Positions 1 to 9,748 of a DNA stretch of 64,000 nt are shown here, piece by piece. Origin of the DNA: Candidatus Thorarchaeota archaeon (GTDB taxonomy: Archaea > Asgardarchaeota > Thorarchaeia > Thorarchaeales > Thorarchaeaceae); the NCBI GenBank assembly GCA_018335335.1, contig JAGXKG010000002.1, positions 23,239-87,238 of the forward strand, read 5' to 3'. Position 1 is the first letter of the stretch. Each line of letters opens with the position of its first letter. Position numbers and translations under genes: made by a program. The notes below the pieces were generated by a model. It made no database searches. It worked only from the letters and a program-made list of their open reading frames with translations, and was not told where the DNA came from.

Positions 1-2
1 TC

Positions 3-1742
3 TATGGCATCTTCATTGTGGAATCTGTCTTGATGGCAATAATAGGCCTGTTTCTAGGACTGATAATGAGCATCTTTTTCGCTGCACTAATTCCTTCTGC
101 ACAAGCATTCATGGTTTTCAATTGGATTGAGTATCAGTTTTTCTTAGTCAATACTATTATGCAACCCCGAACTATGATTCTCTCAGCGCTCATATGTATT
201 ACACCTCCACTTCTTTTCATTCTTTGGAGTGCTAGGAAAGCTGCTCAAGCCGAGATTGGCACGTCACTTGTAGAGTCGACTGAAACGATAGTGTCTGGTG
301 GAGAATCCTATGGTTTCACAATTGGCGCGTCTCTTGTTCTGCTTCTATTGGTCTCTGGGGCCATTATTCTCTTACCTGGCAACTTGTTCGTTTTCATAAT
401 TGAAATTGGATTTGGGGCTGCTGCTTGGTTTTTCATTGCTTACAATGGCTCCAGAATTTCACGTGCTGGCTTTGCGAGAATCTCTAGTAAAGCTTCATTC
501 ATTCTTGGTGAGAAAAGCCGAATTTCAGCTGGCAACCTTAGGATGAGGAAAGGCCGTGTTATTCCTTTAATGGCCGTGCTAGTCTTGACTCTGTCCTCTA
601 CAATAGCATTTAGTGTTCAGGCTTCGAGCTTTCATACTGATTTGGAAGATGAAATTGCCTATGCGGTTGGAAGTGATTTGCGCGTTCGATGCACATCCAA
701 ACCTTTTAACTTCACGACCACCCTGGAGACATACCCGGGGGTGAGAAATACCATTCCAGTTATGCGTACATGGGGTGGCATTGGGACAGAGAAAATTACT
801 ATGATTGGTATTGATGCTATCAACTACTCTCTCATCGCAAATTTCGATCAATCTAGCTTTGGTGGGAAAGATCCTAATTTCGTTCTATCACGTCTTGCTA
901 CTATAGATAATGGAATCATCCTTAGCAAATATCATGCTCATCGTTGGAACAAGACAATTGGGGATAGTGTCAATCTTGAGGTAGGGGGGAGTCTCGCATC
1001 TTCGTCAATCAGTTTTACTCTGACTGGAATAGTTCATAGTGCTCCGGGATTTGGGTATGCTTCCGTGAACGACATCCCTCCCTCAAGGTTGGGTGCATCC
1101 TTTGGATACCAAGCCGGGTTCTCAGGTTTCGCAATTACGAATTTGAATTTTCTTTCATCTGAGACAGGCATAAATACAGCCAATTTGTTCCTCGGGGAGT
1201 TGTTATGCGTGGGTGATCAAGGCCAAGTTACTAGAGCAATACAGGACCTGCCAGGTGTTAGTGCTACTACACCAAAAAGTTTCGATCTTTACGGATTTTC
1301 ATTCGGAACAGCATTGTTCTTGAGCACGATGCAGGGCCTCTTATCTATTGGATTCACAATGTCTTTCGTTCTGAGCATATTTGCATTGACACTGTTTCTA
1401 GGTTCAATTGTACGTGAACGCAGAAAGGATTATGCAATCTTGCGAGCCCTTGGGAGCTCCAGAACTCAAGTAGTACGAATAATAGTTTCAGAGTTTGCGG
1501 GTATAATTCTTGCCTCTGCTGTGCTAAGTATTATACTGGGGACAATATTTGGATATATTCTCTCGATGCTTACGTTCTCAATGAGCCCCTTTTCACGGGT
1601 ATTGCCAGCAGTGATAACCTTCCCTATTGAATTTCTTACTCCTGTGTTACTCATCGAAATAATCGTCATGATGTTTGCAGCTTATCTACCTGCTTATGAA
1701 GCCTCGAAAACTGATCCAGCTATTGTACTAAGAAATCTCTGA
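3..1742 (+). CDS. FtsX-like ABC transporter permease, C-terminal part (cut by window edge)
   Basis: Integral membrane permease of the MacB/LolCE/FtsX superfamily, probably working with the ATPase encoded at 4.8 kb. The frame is open to the first base of the window, and the residues before the first possible start (GTG at 18) match the corresponding part of the next gene, so the protein begins upstream. Visible parts are membrane segments near the start, a transmembrane helix just after an RMRKGR stretch, a large extracytoplasmic domain (about residues 200-430) and the terminal FtsX domain with three helices, ending in the usual PAYEASKTDPA-type motif. It is clearly paralogous to the downstream gene, which starts 13 bases later, so the two are cotranscribed. 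The transported substrate cannot be read from the sequence; lipid, lipoprotein or peptide export is typical of the family. Confidence 0.85.
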   Translation, partial: YGIFIVESVLMAIIGLFLGLIMSIFFAALIPSAQAFMVFNWIEYQFFLVNTIMQPRTMILSALICITPPLLFILWSARKAAQAEIGTSLVESTETIVSGGESYGFTIGASLVLLLLVSGAIILLPGNLFVFIIEIGFGAAAWFFIAYNGSRISRAGFARISSKASFILGEKSRISAGNLRMRKGRVIPLMAVLVLTLSSTIAFSVQASSFHTDLEDEIAYAVGSDLRVRCTSKPFNFTTTLETYPGVRNTIPVMRTWGGIGTEKITMIGIDAINYSLIANFDQSSFGGKDPNFVLSRLATIDNGIILSKYHAHRWNKTIGDSVNLEVGGSLASSSISFTLTGIVHSAPGFGYASVNDIPPSRLGASFGYQAGFSGFAITNLNFLSSETGINTANLFLGELLCVGDQGQVTRAIQDLPGVSATTPKSFDLYGFSFGTALFLSTMQGLLSIGFTMSFVLSIFALTLFLGSIVRERRKDYAILRALGSSRTQVVRIIVSEFAGIILASAVLSIILGTIFGYILSMLTFSMSPFSRVLPAVITFPIEFLTPVLLIEIIVMMFAAYLPAYEASKTDPAIVLRNL

Positions 1743-1755
1743 GGGAGCAGCGGAA

Positions 1756-4662
1756 ATGAAAGATACAAAACCCAGAATGCGGGGCGGAAATCCCTTTTGG
1801 CCACCTCTGCACGCCTTCCGGTCCCTGAAGAACTATCCAATTCGGAACATGGGCATTGTACTAGTTTTGGCTATTGGCATTGCCCTTCCAACAACGATTT
1901 TCGCTTGGACAACTACGGGGACAAGAATTGCTGTAGAAGATTACTTCGCAGAAGAGCCGTATCATCTAGTCGCAAGACCGAAACCAGGTCACTCCTATTC
2001 CTCTTCAAGTATGGAAGCAGCCAAACAATCGCTTAACGAACATCCATATACCGAATTCATCCATCTGGTACCATCAACCATAGGGATTCTTGCAGGGGAT
2101 TCTATCTCCAATTGGACAAGTTATAGCGCCACTGGTTTGAACTATGCAAACAGAATCAAGGATATGCGTGTTCTCTTTGTAACAAATGATATCCTCGATA
2201 CATGGGAGAATGACTTCAAGTATGATGGCGCATTCTCACTAGAGTACGGGAGAATTCTAGTCTCTGAGCTTTTTGTGAATTATACTTTGGAAGTCCATGA
2301 CATCAGTATTGAAGTTGGTAGCGTGATATCTTTCGATTTGCTACGTTTTGGTGCTCCCCTTGACGTTTCTCTTCCACCTGACCAACTTGGTAGCTACAAT
2401 GTTGAGCACCTTGAAGTCAGTGGAATCTATGAGCTTGAAGACCGCTCGTCCGTGATTGCAGAATCTTTCTCTGAAATACGGCGAAAAAACTGGGATCCAC
2501 TGGATATTGCTAAAGACCCTGTGTTAGGTTTGGAAGATTCAGTCATGATTTTACAAAACCAACTTGAAGATGAAGTTGTTAGCCAAGTAACTGGTAGGGG
2601 TTACTTTGATCCCGTGATGTTTGCCAGAGTATCACAGACCCGCCTATTAGAGACAGGAGTTGAGAACCTGGTTGATAATATCTTGACCTATAAAACTCAA
2701 CTCGAAGAAGAGTATACCCGGCTGGCCGTTGTAGGTCTAGAAGAAGCTCGCGAACTGGATTCCTACATCCAAACCTATCTTGGAAGCCAAATTCTTGCAA
2801 TCGTTGCTTTTCCTGTAATGATTATGAGTATGATGCTGACTATTTTCGCTTCAGAAAGCTCTGTTTCTAGACGGGGTGGTGAGGTTAGTGCTCTTAGATC
2901 AAAAGGTGCATCTTTCAATCAGATTTTTGCTGCTTTCATGTGGGAATCGGTTATACTATCTATTGTTGGTTTTGTGTCGGGTATCTTCCTCTCCTTTTTG
3001 ATGGCCCCCCTTATCGGATCATCCCTATCCTTGTTTGTTTTTGATCCTTCTCTTTACGTGACGTTTCTCACCAATTTGAGTATCCCTCCTTTGGGACTAA
3101 TCATTGCCGCGGCACTTGCATTATATCTACCAGCCGCATATTTGCTGCATGTTGCGAGACAGATTGATATTACTGAGATTGGTCAACCAACAACCGAACT
3201 AGAAGTGGAAGACGCAGAAGAAGTGGAAATCTGGCCGTATGCAGCTGGGTTAGTTACCATCTTAGGTATTCTACTGGCTATGCCAGTTTTAGTACCTCCC
3301 ATCGGTTCATACGCAATCGGTGAGATTCTAGGTGCTACTGCTATGTTCTTTGGCGCAGCATATTTGTCTTCAAGGGTCATCCGGTTTGTAACCGCCAAAC
3401 TTTCCGAAGACACAAATTTCCTGTTAGGGGAAAAGAAGCTATATGTGAGCCAAAGCCTCCGCAAGAGGAAGGGGCGTTCTATTCCTCTGCTAGTTATATT
3501 AATTCTGACTTTAGGCGCAACCACAATGATGGTTGTTCAAACTTCGAGCTTCGAAGCTACGCTTGATAATGAACTACGGTATTCTATTGGCACAGATTTA
3601 CGTGTTGAATGTGAACAAAAACCTCTATCTTTCAGAGATGTCTTGCTTCAGTATTCTACTGTGACTAGTGTAACTCCTGTTCTACAGACCACTTCATATA
3701 TTGGCGAAAATACTTTCTTTCTAGAAGGTGTAGATGCTGAGAAATACTCTGAGATGGCATACTTCTCTGAGGAGAGTATAGTAAGTGATTCTCCCAAGGC
3801 AGTCTTCGAAGACCTGAGTGAGACACCTAATGGTATTGTAATTAGTAGACATTATCAATCACTGTGGGATCTTAGTTTGGGGGACACGATAAGACCAGAT
3901 GTTCGCACCTCGGAGGGTGTTAGAGCAGCAAGCTTTGAAATTGTAGGAATCATGAGAAGTGCTCCCGGATTTGGTGCAGCATCACCTAATGAGATTGCAG
4001 GTAGTTCATTGGCCTCTCAACTAGATTTTCAGATTGGTCAGGGGGGTTTTGCAGTTGTTAACCTTGATTTTCTATCAAACCTGACAAGCATAGACACTAG
4101 TGATCTGTTTCTGGTAGATACAACAGAAGGCGCCAATTTGGGACAGCTGGCGGAAGTACTGAATCAACAGGTTGGCATAACCGCATATACAGTAGAATCC
4201 ATCGATATCAGTGGTAAGAATGAATCAATTGGTCTTTTCCTTTCAGGTATTCAGGGTCTTACGACAATCTCCTTTTTCATGTGTGCTGCCATGGGATTTG
4301 CCGCAATTCTTTTATTCTTGGGCTCTGAGGTCCGTGAGAGGAAAAAGGAATATGCGATACTACGAGCAATTGGAGGTACGCAGCGGCAACTGGTTTCATT
4401 AGTTCTTGGGGAATTTGCTAGCATCGTAGTAGTTGCGATTGTTGTTAGTTTTGCCATTGGTTCAATTTTTGCCTATGTCTTGTCTATACTTACATTTGGC
4501 ATATCTTCATTTTCGCCGATTCTACCTGTGGTATTTTCATATCCTCTAGACCTTGTGTTTCTAATACTGCTCTCTCAGAGTGGTATACTGCTTGCCAGTT
4601 GCTATCTGCCCGCAAAGAAAGCAGGTTCAACAAATCCTGCGGTTATACTACGGAATCTCTAA
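1756..4662 (+). CDS. FtsX-like ABC transporter permease, full length
   Basis: 968-residue polytopic permease with two FtsX-type modules. An N-terminal helix (about residues 32-50) is followed by an extracytoplasmic domain, a first FtsX domain with three to four helices (about 340-475), a linker, further helices, a second extracytoplasmic domain (about 600-830) and a C-terminal FtsX domain ending PAKKAGSTNPA. The second half aligns with the preceding gene around the shared RKRKGRSIPL and TSSFEATLDNE-type motifs, showing tandem duplication. The start is ATG, with GGGAG/GCGGAA upstream and 13 bases after the previous stop. The ATPase gene follows after about 130 bases. Known of the family: mechanotransmission-type transporters that move lipids, lipoproteins or peptides. 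The substrate here is unknown. Confidence 0.88.
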   Translation: MKDTKPRMRGGNPFWPPLHAFRSLKNYPIRNMGIVLVLAIGIALPTTIFAWTTTGTRIAVEDYFAEEPYHLVARPKPGHSYSSSSMEAAKQSLNEHPYTEFIHLVPSTIGILAGDSISNWTSYSATGLNYANRIKDMRVLFVTNDILDTWENDFKYDGAFSLEYGRILVSELFVNYTLEVHDISIEVGSVISFDLLRFGAPLDVSLPPDQLGSYNVEHLEVSGIYELEDRSSVIAESFSEIRRKNWDPLDIAKDPVLGLEDSVMILQNQLEDEVVSQVTGRGYFDPVMFARVSQTRLLETGVENLVDNILTYKTQLEEEYTRLAVVGLEEARELDSYIQTYLGSQILAIVAFPVMIMSMMLTIFASESSVSRRGGEVSALRSKGASFNQIFAAFMWESVILSIVGFVSGIFLSFLMAPLIGSSLSLFVFDPSLYVTFLTNLSIPPLGLIIAAALALYLPAAYLLHVARQIDITEIGQPTTELEVEDAEEVEIWPYAAGLVTILGILLAMPVLVPPIGSYAIGEILGATAMFFGAAYLSSRVIRFVTAKLSEDTNFLLGEKKLYVSQSLRKRKGRSIPLLVILILTLGATTMMVVQTSSFEATLDNELRYSIGTDLRVECEQKPLSFRDVLLQYSTVTSVTPVLQTTSYIGENTFFLEGVDAEKYSEMAYFSEESIVSDSPKAVFEDLSETPNGIVISRHYQSLWDLSLGDTIRPDVRTSEGVRAASFEIVGIMRSAPGFGAASPNEIAGSSLASQLDFQIGQGGFAVVNLDFLSNLTSIDTSDLFLVDTTEGANLGQLAEVLNQQVGITAYTVESIDISGKNESIGLFLSGIQGLTTISFFMCAAMGFAAILLFLGSEVRERKKEYAILRAIGGTQRQLVSLVLGEFASIVVVAIVVSFAIGSIFAYVLSILTFGISSFSPILPVVFSYPLDLVFLILLSQSGILLASCYLPAKKAGSTNPAVILRNL

Positions 4663-4791
4663 CATGAAACTACGAGTTGACACTGTGAGAAGAGAGTACC
4701 ACATGGCGCCCAGAGTATTCGAAGAAGAATTACATCAACGAGTGATGCGTCTCTCAATAGTTTTATCTAATTGGACGGAGCGATGAGAGAT

Positions 4792-5820
4792 ATGACTTCA
4801 ACAGCCCCCCACGAAGGAATCGATATCTACGATGACTTCGCTGATGATATTGTTGTCAGCGTGGACAACGTATACAAAATTTACAAGGCGCATGATCTTG
4901 AAGTGGTGGCTCTAAGTGGCGTTTCTCTCCAGATTCTAAAAGGAAAAATCATGGCTGTCGTCGGCCCAAGTGGCTCGGGCAAAACGACACTAACGAACAT
5001 AATTGGGGGCATCACAAAAGCTACAGTGGGCAAGGTCTACTGGGCCAATCTTAAGACCGATATAACGAAACTGAGTGAACGCGTTCTGACGCAGGCACGA
5101 CGAAACTTCATCGGATTTGTTTTCCAGGTCAACAACCTCTTACCCCATCTGAATGCTTGGCAGAATGTTGAATTAGCAGCACGGATAGCTGGTGTTCCAA
5201 AGGATATTCGAGAGGAACGAGTAGATCGTCTTATCAGTCTTGTTGGATTGGAGGACCGGCGTAATAACAAGGCAACCACACTCAGCGGTGGTGAACGCTC
5301 ACGAGTAGCTATTGCCAGTGCTTTGGTCAACCTTATCGATTCTGAGGGTCATGGACTTGTTCTTTGTGACGAACCAACAGGCGATTTAGACCCTGAAACT
5401 GCAGAGCGTATTCTGAATCTTTTCCAGGAGTTAAATGACACTCTTGGCACCTCCTTCTTCATTGTCACACACAGTCAACAAGTAGCATCAAAGGCGGATG
5501 TTACGGTCGAAATCCGTGACGGTATCATCTCAGGATTTCATCAGGCAGGAATTGACCTTGACACGCTTGACTACACACGTGTAGTTAAGCTTGACAACAA
5601 TTACCGGTTACCTATGCCTACTGACCTACTTGAAGCCGCAGGAGATCCAAGCGAGTTCAAAATTACGTATGAAGATGAGAAAGATAGATTCATTCTGGAA
5701 CCACAGAAAGCTGGTGTTGTTGATGAGATGCGAGTGAAGAAGACTCGAACGTGTAGGGTATGTGGGCATGAGATTGAACCCGGCAGTTTCATCTGCAGTA
5801 ACTGCGGTAGTACAGTTTAG
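4792..5820 (+). CDS. ABC transporter ATP-binding protein (LolD/MacB type) with C-terminal zinc ribbon
   Basis: Cytoplasmic ATPase expected to drive the two FtsX permeases upstream. The complete ABC core is visible: Walker A GPSGSGKTT, Q-loop FQVNN, signature LSGGERSRVA, Walker B LVLCDEPTGDLD and switch histidine VTHSQ. About 100 residues follow the core and end in a zinc ribbon (CRVCGHEI then CSNCG), which is not usual for LolD/MacB ATPases of about 230 residues. Possible starts are TTG 4771, ATG 4783 and ATG 4792; 4792 is preferred because a GGAG at 4777 lies 11 bases upstream. The hydrolase gene starts immediately after the stop, so it is in the same operon. Confidence 0.9.
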   Translation: MTSTAPHEGIDIYDDFADDIVVSVDNVYKIYKAHDLEVVALSGVSLQILKGKIMAVVGPSGSGKTTLTNIIGGITKATVGKVYWANLKTDITKLSERVLTQARRNFIGFVFQVNNLLPHLNAWQNVELAARIAGVPKDIREERVDRLISLVGLEDRRNNKATTLSGGERSRVAIASALVNLIDSEGHGLVLCDEPTGDLDPETAERILNLFQELNDTLGTSFFIVTHSQQVASKADVTVEIRDGIISGFHQAGIDLDTLDYTRVVKLDNNYRLPMPTDLLEAAGDPSEFKITYEDEKDRFILEPQKAGVVDEMRVKKTRTCRVCGHEIEPGSFICSNCGSTV

Positions 5821-7635
5821 GTGATTATGCTGGCAACGAAGCGCCAGAAAAAGGGTATTGTTGCGTTCCTAATTGCACTGGTTCTGATATCTCTCGTCAC
5901 TTCTTGGGTTTCTTTCGGCGCTCACTATCCAGTTCGAAATGAATCGCCTCCCCCTCAACAGTACTATCAAACCGATTTCTGGAATCTAAGTAGTGTGAGG
6001 AGTGACATTGGAATAATAGAAAACACGTCGCTACACTATGAGACCGTTGCAAATGACGGCGAACCTGTAAATATCACGAAGTGGAATTTCAAATTTTACA
6101 GCCACGTTTATGCGGGAATAGAGATTTGGATTAATGCTTTGCTTATGATGAAAACAAATCATTCACAAAGCATGCCTGGAATACTCATGTTGCATGGTTA
6201 CGGTCAAACAATAGATGATCTTGAAGGTATGATGGAGCATTTTACTGCGGAAGGTTATGTCGCCATGGCTATTGATGCTCCTGGTGTAGGAGATTCTACG
6301 GCTTTTCCGTTATTGAATCCTTATACTTTTCTGAATATTTCTGACGGCCCCCAAAACGCCCACCTCTACCATTCAGTAACTGCTGCGACAAGAGGACTAA
6401 CAATACTCGAAAGATTGCAGTATGTTGACAACCGAAGCACTACCGTAATCGGTATCTCAATGGGGGGCCTAGAGACGTATATTCTATCAGGGATGGATTC
6501 TAGGATTGATGCATCTGTTGTTATGCTGGCAGCCGGGAATTTCCGAGATTCCATTATTGCAGGTACGTTTCTCAACGGATTAATCAATCCTGACTATTCA
6601 ACTACATCGTATGAAGTAGAACTCATCATCAGATGGTTTGATCCCTTAGCATATACTCCCATGATTACACATCCTGTTTACCTGCTTTTTGGGACTGATG
6701 ACGAATACTTCACTCTATCCTCATTTGAAGATACCATTGATAGCATCGACTCAGAATTGTCTTTGTGTATCCGACCAAATCATGGACATCGAGTTGAAGA
6801 GCACTGGGCCCCCAATATAGTGAATTGGCTCGACTCTGTATATGACGAACAAACCCTCCCCTCCATAACGATGTCATATGCCGTTTCTCTGATTCCTGTC
6901 GGCAACGCTATCCGTGTTGACTCAGAACTATCCAATAATGAAACAGCGATCCTATGCTGGAGGACAAGTGAACCCGGGGCTACTTGGTTGACAACCCCGA
7001 TGACCCATGAGGGTGCTAACAGGTATCATGGGCGTATTTTCCCTGCAATTCCTGCAAAGGTTACTTTCTTTGTGACCACGGGAAGTAGTTACTCATACTA
7101 CGTCAGTACATCAACAGCCTCGGCTAGGGCTGGCTCTTATGGTGTGATGCTTATAGGTCTATTAGCTGCTATTAGTTTGTCTTGGATAATTTACTCGGGC
7201 TATTATCCTCTTAGCTCATTGAATCTTTCACAGGAAATCCCTGTTATTACCGGTTCGCTGTTGACTATTGCTGGTTTTGTGTTACCTTTCATCCTAATTG
7301 AGGGTAGAACGGGTCTTTCGTTGGTTGATTTCATCGAACAATATGGACATATTTTCTTGGTTGGAGGGTGGCTTTTGCCTGTTGTTCTGGGTTTGATATG
7401 TGTCACTTTGGCTCTATCGAGCTTTAGACATGAATTACCATTAAGAATCATAACTGCGGGATGGTTACCCCTACTTGTTGTGTTTGTGGTAGAGTTTATA
7501 CTCTTTTCTGGTTTCTTCGCACTACAGGGAACTGTTTCACTAGTTCGTAATGGGATAGGATCCTATCTTCTTCTGATGGCTGTACCTACTATTCTAATCT
7601 TGGAATCTGCGTCTCGTAGGTATCTGCAGCAATGA
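5821..7635 (+). CDS. Membrane-anchored alpha/beta hydrolase
   Basis: 604-residue protein with an N-terminal membrane or signal segment (about residues 12-32), an extracytoplasmic alpha/beta-hydrolase domain (about 95-345) and about five C-terminal helices (about 435-600). The expected catalytic parts are present: LHGYGQ oxyanion region, nucleophile elbow GISMGG, an acid at GTDDEYF and histidine in NHGHR. The domain resembles dienelactone-hydrolase/peptidase-like esterases, but the substrate is not evident. It begins at the base after the ABC ATPase stop (GTG 5821; ATG 5827 is an alternative), so it is almost certainly part of the same operon. It may process or release the molecule handled by the transporter; this is inference. 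Confidence 0.82.
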   Translation: MIMLATKRQKKGIVAFLIALVLISLVTSWVSFGAHYPVRNESPPPQQYYQTDFWNLSSVRSDIGIIENTSLHYETVANDGEPVNITKWNFKFYSHVYAGIEIWINALLMMKTNHSQSMPGILMLHGYGQTIDDLEGMMEHFTAEGYVAMAIDAPGVGDSTAFPLLNPYTFLNISDGPQNAHLYHSVTAATRGLTILERLQYVDNRSTTVIGISMGGLETYILSGMDSRIDASVVMLAAGNFRDSIIAGTFLNGLINPDYSTTSYEVELIIRWFDPLAYTPMITHPVYLLFGTDDEYFTLSSFEDTIDSIDSELSLCIRPNHGHRVEEHWAPNIVNWLDSVYDEQTLPSITMSYAVSLIPVGNAIRVDSELSNNETAILCWRTSEPGATWLTTPMTHEGANRYHGRIFPAIPAKVTFFVTTGSSYSYYVSTSTASARAGSYGVMLIGLLAAISLSWIIYSGYYPLSSLNLSQEIPVITGSLLTIAGFVLPFILIEGRTGLSLVDFIEQYGHIFLVGGWLLPVVLGLICVTLALSSFRHELPLRIITAGWLPLLVVFVVEFILFSGFFALQGTVSLVRNGIGSYLLLMAVPTILILESASRRYLQQ

Positions 7636-7654
7636 AATACATAGATTTTAAGGT

Positions 7655-8071
7655 CTACTTTGGGAAATCCCTCTTCTTGAACAGGGCAACTAGTTCTTCT
7701 ATAGCTCTGTAGGGACCCATGTATTTGCGTATTACAAGCCGAAGTCTTCTCATAACACGAACGTCATACCGTTCAAGTGCTCTACTAAGAGACTTCGCAA
7801 TTTCTATGCCTTCGCTGTCAAAATCGGTTAGAATCAGGACCTTTCCTCCTTTGTCAGCCTTTCTAACAATCTCTTCGACCAGCTGAAACCGGGATTTCCC
7901 TGCTTGAGTTCGAATGATGGGAGCTTCAACCCCGAAATCCCTGAGCAGTTGTTCATCTCGTTTTCCTTCTACGATGATAATGAAATCCCCGTACGTATCG
8001 TCGATCGTCTGCAGAATTTCTATGAGTTTCTTCTCATACTCTTCCAGCTTTTCATTGCTTTTCCAGTACAA
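7655..8071 (-). CDS. Small TOPRIM-domain protein (UPF0292 type)
   Basis: 138-residue stand-alone TOPRIM protein of the archaeal UPF0292 kind. The catalytic glutamate lies in IIVEGKRDE and the metal-binding DxD in LTDFDSEG, both as in primases, topoisomerases and RNase M5. An N-terminal helix region and a basic C-terminal tail (RRLRLVIRKY) flank the domain. The start is TTG, supported by an AGGAG about nine bases upstream; no in-frame ATG exists nearby. It is convergent with the hydrolase gene. The exact role of this family is not established; nucleic-acid cleavage or nicking is the expected chemistry. Confidence 0.85.
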   Translation of the reverse strand: MYWKSNEKLEEYEKKLIEILQTIDDTYGDFIIIVEGKRDEQLLRDFGVEAPIIRTQAGKSRFQLVEEIVRKADKGGKVLILTDFDSEGIEIAKSLSRALERYDVRVMRRLRLVIRKYMGPYRAIEELVALFKKRDFPK

Positions 8072-8112
8072 TTCTGGCTCTCCTGTTTTCCGTTTGGAAT
8101 AGCATAGAGATA

Positions 8113-9144
8113 CTATGGCTTGATTGCTATCTTCATGCTTTTTCCCGCCCCCATCATCTCTATGGCCTCAGTTATCCGATTTAATGACATCTCATGGGTA
8201 ATGAGCAAATTCGAATTTATGATACCAGATTCTAGTAATTTCAATGCCTCTTCGACATGACGCGGTGTGAGATGAAATACACCCTTAATCGTGAGTTCGC
8301 CATAATGAAGGCGTTCTGTATCTACTTGAAATTCAGTACCGCTCTTGGTACCCCCAAACAAGACCGTAGTCCCCGCATCTCGAGTCATCTCTACTGCCTG
8401 TTCCCAAGTTTCTGTTAGACCTACTGCCTCTATGACAACGTCAGCTCCGTATCCCGAGGTTTCTTCTTTGACACGCTCAACAGGACTTTCCTCGTTTGGA
8501 TCCACTGTAATATCTGCTCCTGCCTTCTTCGCTGATTGCCTTCTCAGATACTCAAGATCTGATGATATCACAGTACTGGCTCCACTATGTTTCGCAAGCA
8601 TAATCATCATTTGTCCAATTGGTCCAGCCCCAATGATGGCTACAGTATCTCCCAGCTGAATGTTTGCCTCCTCTATTCCATGAACAACACACGCAAGAGG
8701 CTCGGTGAGTGCAGCGACTCTGTAAGGGAGATTGTCGGGAATTCTGTGCGTATTCCATCGCACGACTTGTTTTGGCACTCGTATGTACTCAGCGAATGCT
8801 CCATTTACAAGACTAGCTTTCAATGTTGGACAAAGGTTCTGTCGTCCTCTTTTACAGAAAAAGCAGGTGCCACACGGTGCTGAATTTGTAGCTACAACTC
8901 TCATCCCTTCTTCAAAATCATCGACTCCCGCTCCAACTCTCTCAACAGTTCCAGCATATTCATGACCGAAGGGTGCTGGGGTTTTGCCGATTAGTAGCGG
9001 ATGACCCCGTTTGTAGGTCTTAACATCTGTACCGCAGGTAAGCGCGGTTCCAATCTTAATCAGGAGTTCGCCATCTTGAATCTCTGGGATGTCGGTTTCC
9101 TCAACTCTAACATCGCCAACGCCGTAGTACAGGGCTGCCATCAT
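8113..9144 (-). CDS. Zinc-dependent MDR dehydrogenase (threonine/sorbitol dehydrogenase-like)
   Basis: Medium-chain alcohol dehydrogenase. The catalytic zinc region is visible as CGTD and GHE, the structural zinc lobe as four cysteines in CGTCFFCKRGRQNLC, and the NAD(P)-binding Rossmann motif as GAGPIG. Its length of about 343-354 residues is normal. The open frame runs to ATG 9177, but the extra 11 residues look non-family and a TATA-like TTTAAG lies at about 9190, so ATG 9144 is preferred. Closest in appearance to L-threonine 3-dehydrogenase or polyol dehydrogenases; the substrate cannot be assigned. The gene is divergent from the OsmC gene. Confidence 0.9.
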   Translation of the reverse strand: MMAALYYGVGDVRVEETDIPEIQDGELLIKIGTALTCGTDVKTYKRGHPLLIGKTPAPFGHEYAGTVERVGAGVDDFEEGMRVVATNSAPCGTCFFCKRGRQNLCPTLKASLVNGAFAEYIRVPKQVVRWNTHRIPDNLPYRVAALTEPLACVVHGIEEANIQLGDTVAIIGAGPIGQMMIMLAKHSGASTVISSDLEYLRRQSAKKAGADITVDPNEESPVERVKEETSGYGADVVIEAVGLTETWEQAVEMTRDAGTTVLFGGTKSGTEFQVDTERLHYGELTIKGVFHLTPRHVEEALKLLESGIINSNLLITHEMSLNRITEAIEMMGAGKSMKIAIKP

Positions 9145-9295
9145 CTTTTCGGGCAACTGACCACCCCGTTGTGGCATGATGATTCAAGCTTAAATCCCTT
9201 CCTCAGAACTGACACATACCATAGCAAAATCGACATAACCGGGTACAATAATGAGTGGCCAAGACCATTAGAGTAAGCTCTGTGAGGCAAGCATC

Positions 9296-9748
9296 ATGAA
9301 GATTCGGAAGAAATATCCTGAGACCATGGAATATGTTACAGCGACAGAATGGGACGGTAAGACCGGAGGAACCGCGAAACTAAAAGAATCCGAGCTCATT
9401 TTTGATACTCCCAAGGTATACGGCGGAAGGGGAGAAGGACTATGCCCTTACCGGCTCTTCCTTTCCGGTATTCTTGGGTGTCTCAACAACACACTACTCG
9501 ATGTAAAGCGTCGTTCTAATTTGGATATGTACGGATTTACCCTTCATGCGAAACTGACTGTCAAATTCGATGGAGAAGGCTACTCTATCAGCAAGCTGCA
9601 TATCTCCGGAAAATTGGAGGTGGCTAAAAGCGAATTATACCTTGGTCAAAGATGCCTAGAACTGGCGAAGAAGTATTGCCCACTTACACGATCTACAAAA
9701 GATTGCGTGCCCATCGAATATGATATTGAGATAGAAGAAACTCGCTAA
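9296..9748 (+). CDS. OsmC family protein
   Basis: 150-residue OsmC/Ohr-fold protein. The two conserved cysteines expected for peroxide-reducing members can be seen in GCLNNT and in KYCPLTRST, and the C-terminal strand ends with the usual VPIEYDIEI type. Known members reduce organic hydroperoxides or are of unknown function; a generic thiol-peroxidase role is the best guess. The start is ATG 9296 after GTGAGGCAAGCATC. Its last four bases overlap the end of the convergent Mut7-C gene. Confidence 0.88.
   Translation: MKIRKKYPETMEYVTATEWDGKTGGTAKLKESELIFDTPKVYGGRGEGLCPYRLFLSGILGCLNNTLLDVKRRSNLDMYGFTLHAKLTVKFDGEGYSISKLHISGKLEVAKSELYLGQRCLELAKKYCPLTRSTKDCVPIEYDIEIEETR

Noticed and set aside
3..4662. 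Possible frameshift splitting one permease into two genes
   Set aside because: The second gene is a complete two-module permease and the first is a paralogue of its C-terminal half extending past the left edge, so they are tandem genes.
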